In this document: positions 63,950-64,000 of the stretch, piece by piece
Layout: each line of letters starts with the position of its first letter
How positions within the stretch are numbered: the stretch's first letter is position 1
NCBI GenBank assembly: GCA_002423205.1
Contig: DIUZ01000002.1
Span: 434,001 to 498,000 of the forward strand
Source of the DNA: Micavibrio sp. UBA6145
GTDB taxonomy: Bacteria > Pseudomonadota > Alphaproteobacteria > Micavibrionales > UBA1664
Direction: 5' to 3'
Length of the DNA: 64,000 bases
Notes under the pieces: model-generated
What the model saw: only the letters and a program-made list of their open reading frames with translations
Database searches by the model: none
What the model was told of the DNA's origin: nothing
Position numbers and translations under genes: made by a program

Positions 63950-64000
63950 ATGGGTATTAGCATTACGCATATTCTTCTGCTGGTCGTTGTCGTGCTGATC
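63950..64000 (+). CDS. tatA: Sec-independent translocase protein TatA, N-terminal fragment
   Basis: Only 17 codons are in the window: MGISITHILLLVVVVLI, the start of a TatA transmembrane helix. Position directly after scpB, as in most alphaproteobacteria, supports the call; the amphipathic helix lies beyond the window. Confidence 0.8.
   Translation, partial: MGISITHILLLVVVVLI

Overview
The window looks like a chromosome segment of an alphaproteobacterium. The right-hand block dgt-argS-SPOR protein-nagZ-scpA-scpB-tatA and the rplU-rpmA/obgE group at the left are arranged as is usual in that class. The lineage below class cannot be fixed by eye; a Micavibrio-like relative is only a guess.

Layout. 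1-14.8 kb is mostly housekeeping and stress genes: obgE (cut by the window start), a SemiSWEET, rpmA, rplU, an Nfu-like protein, an Ala/Pro-rich 821-residue protein, an Ohr peroxidase, an alcohol dehydrogenase, greB, small membrane proteins, a REP-type tyrosine transposase (RAYT) and katG. 14.8-27.5 kb is an accessory region. Five collinear genes encode a 789-residue unknown, a 1148-residue RNase J-like (metallo-beta-lactamase/beta-CASP) protein, a HAD nucleotidase-like protein, a 1198-residue protein with an exonuclease I-like front half, and a GNAT acetyltransferase; an opposed 392-residue unknown closes the region. This is my best candidate for an undescribed system: two unusually large nucleases of opposite expected polarity with a possible mononucleotide phosphatase.

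27.6-42.5 kb is an integrative and mobilizable element of about 14.9 kb that splits a chromosomal tRNA-Ser(UGA) gene in its anticodon loop. It has a 16-bp core repeat at both ends, matching arm-type repeats inside both ends, a tyrosine integrase, a MobA/MobL-type relaxase and a MOBQ-like oriT. Its cargo is a nickel/cobalt module (CsoR/InrS-type regulator, RcnA-type exporter, HupE-like protein), a YqaA-like membrane protein, a Fic protein with a duplicated palindromic operator, and a copper module (P1B ATPase, cupredoxin, CopB, multicopper oxidase and small metal-rich proteins). It also carries its own intact but divergent tRNA-Ser(UGA), which probably replaces the function of the gene it destroys.

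42.5-64 kb returns to core genes. There is a cell-wall group (YdcF-like, MltB, RlpA, D,D-carboxypeptidase), then tmk-holB-metG-tatD-phnP-like, xthA, an erpA-type carrier, and dgt-argS-SPOR-nagZ-scpAB-tatA. One AT-richer foreign gene sits between metG and the peptidoglycan-binding genes: an ApeA-like HEPN antiphage gene interrupted by a single in-frame TAA. All calls come from reading the sequence; no database search was run.
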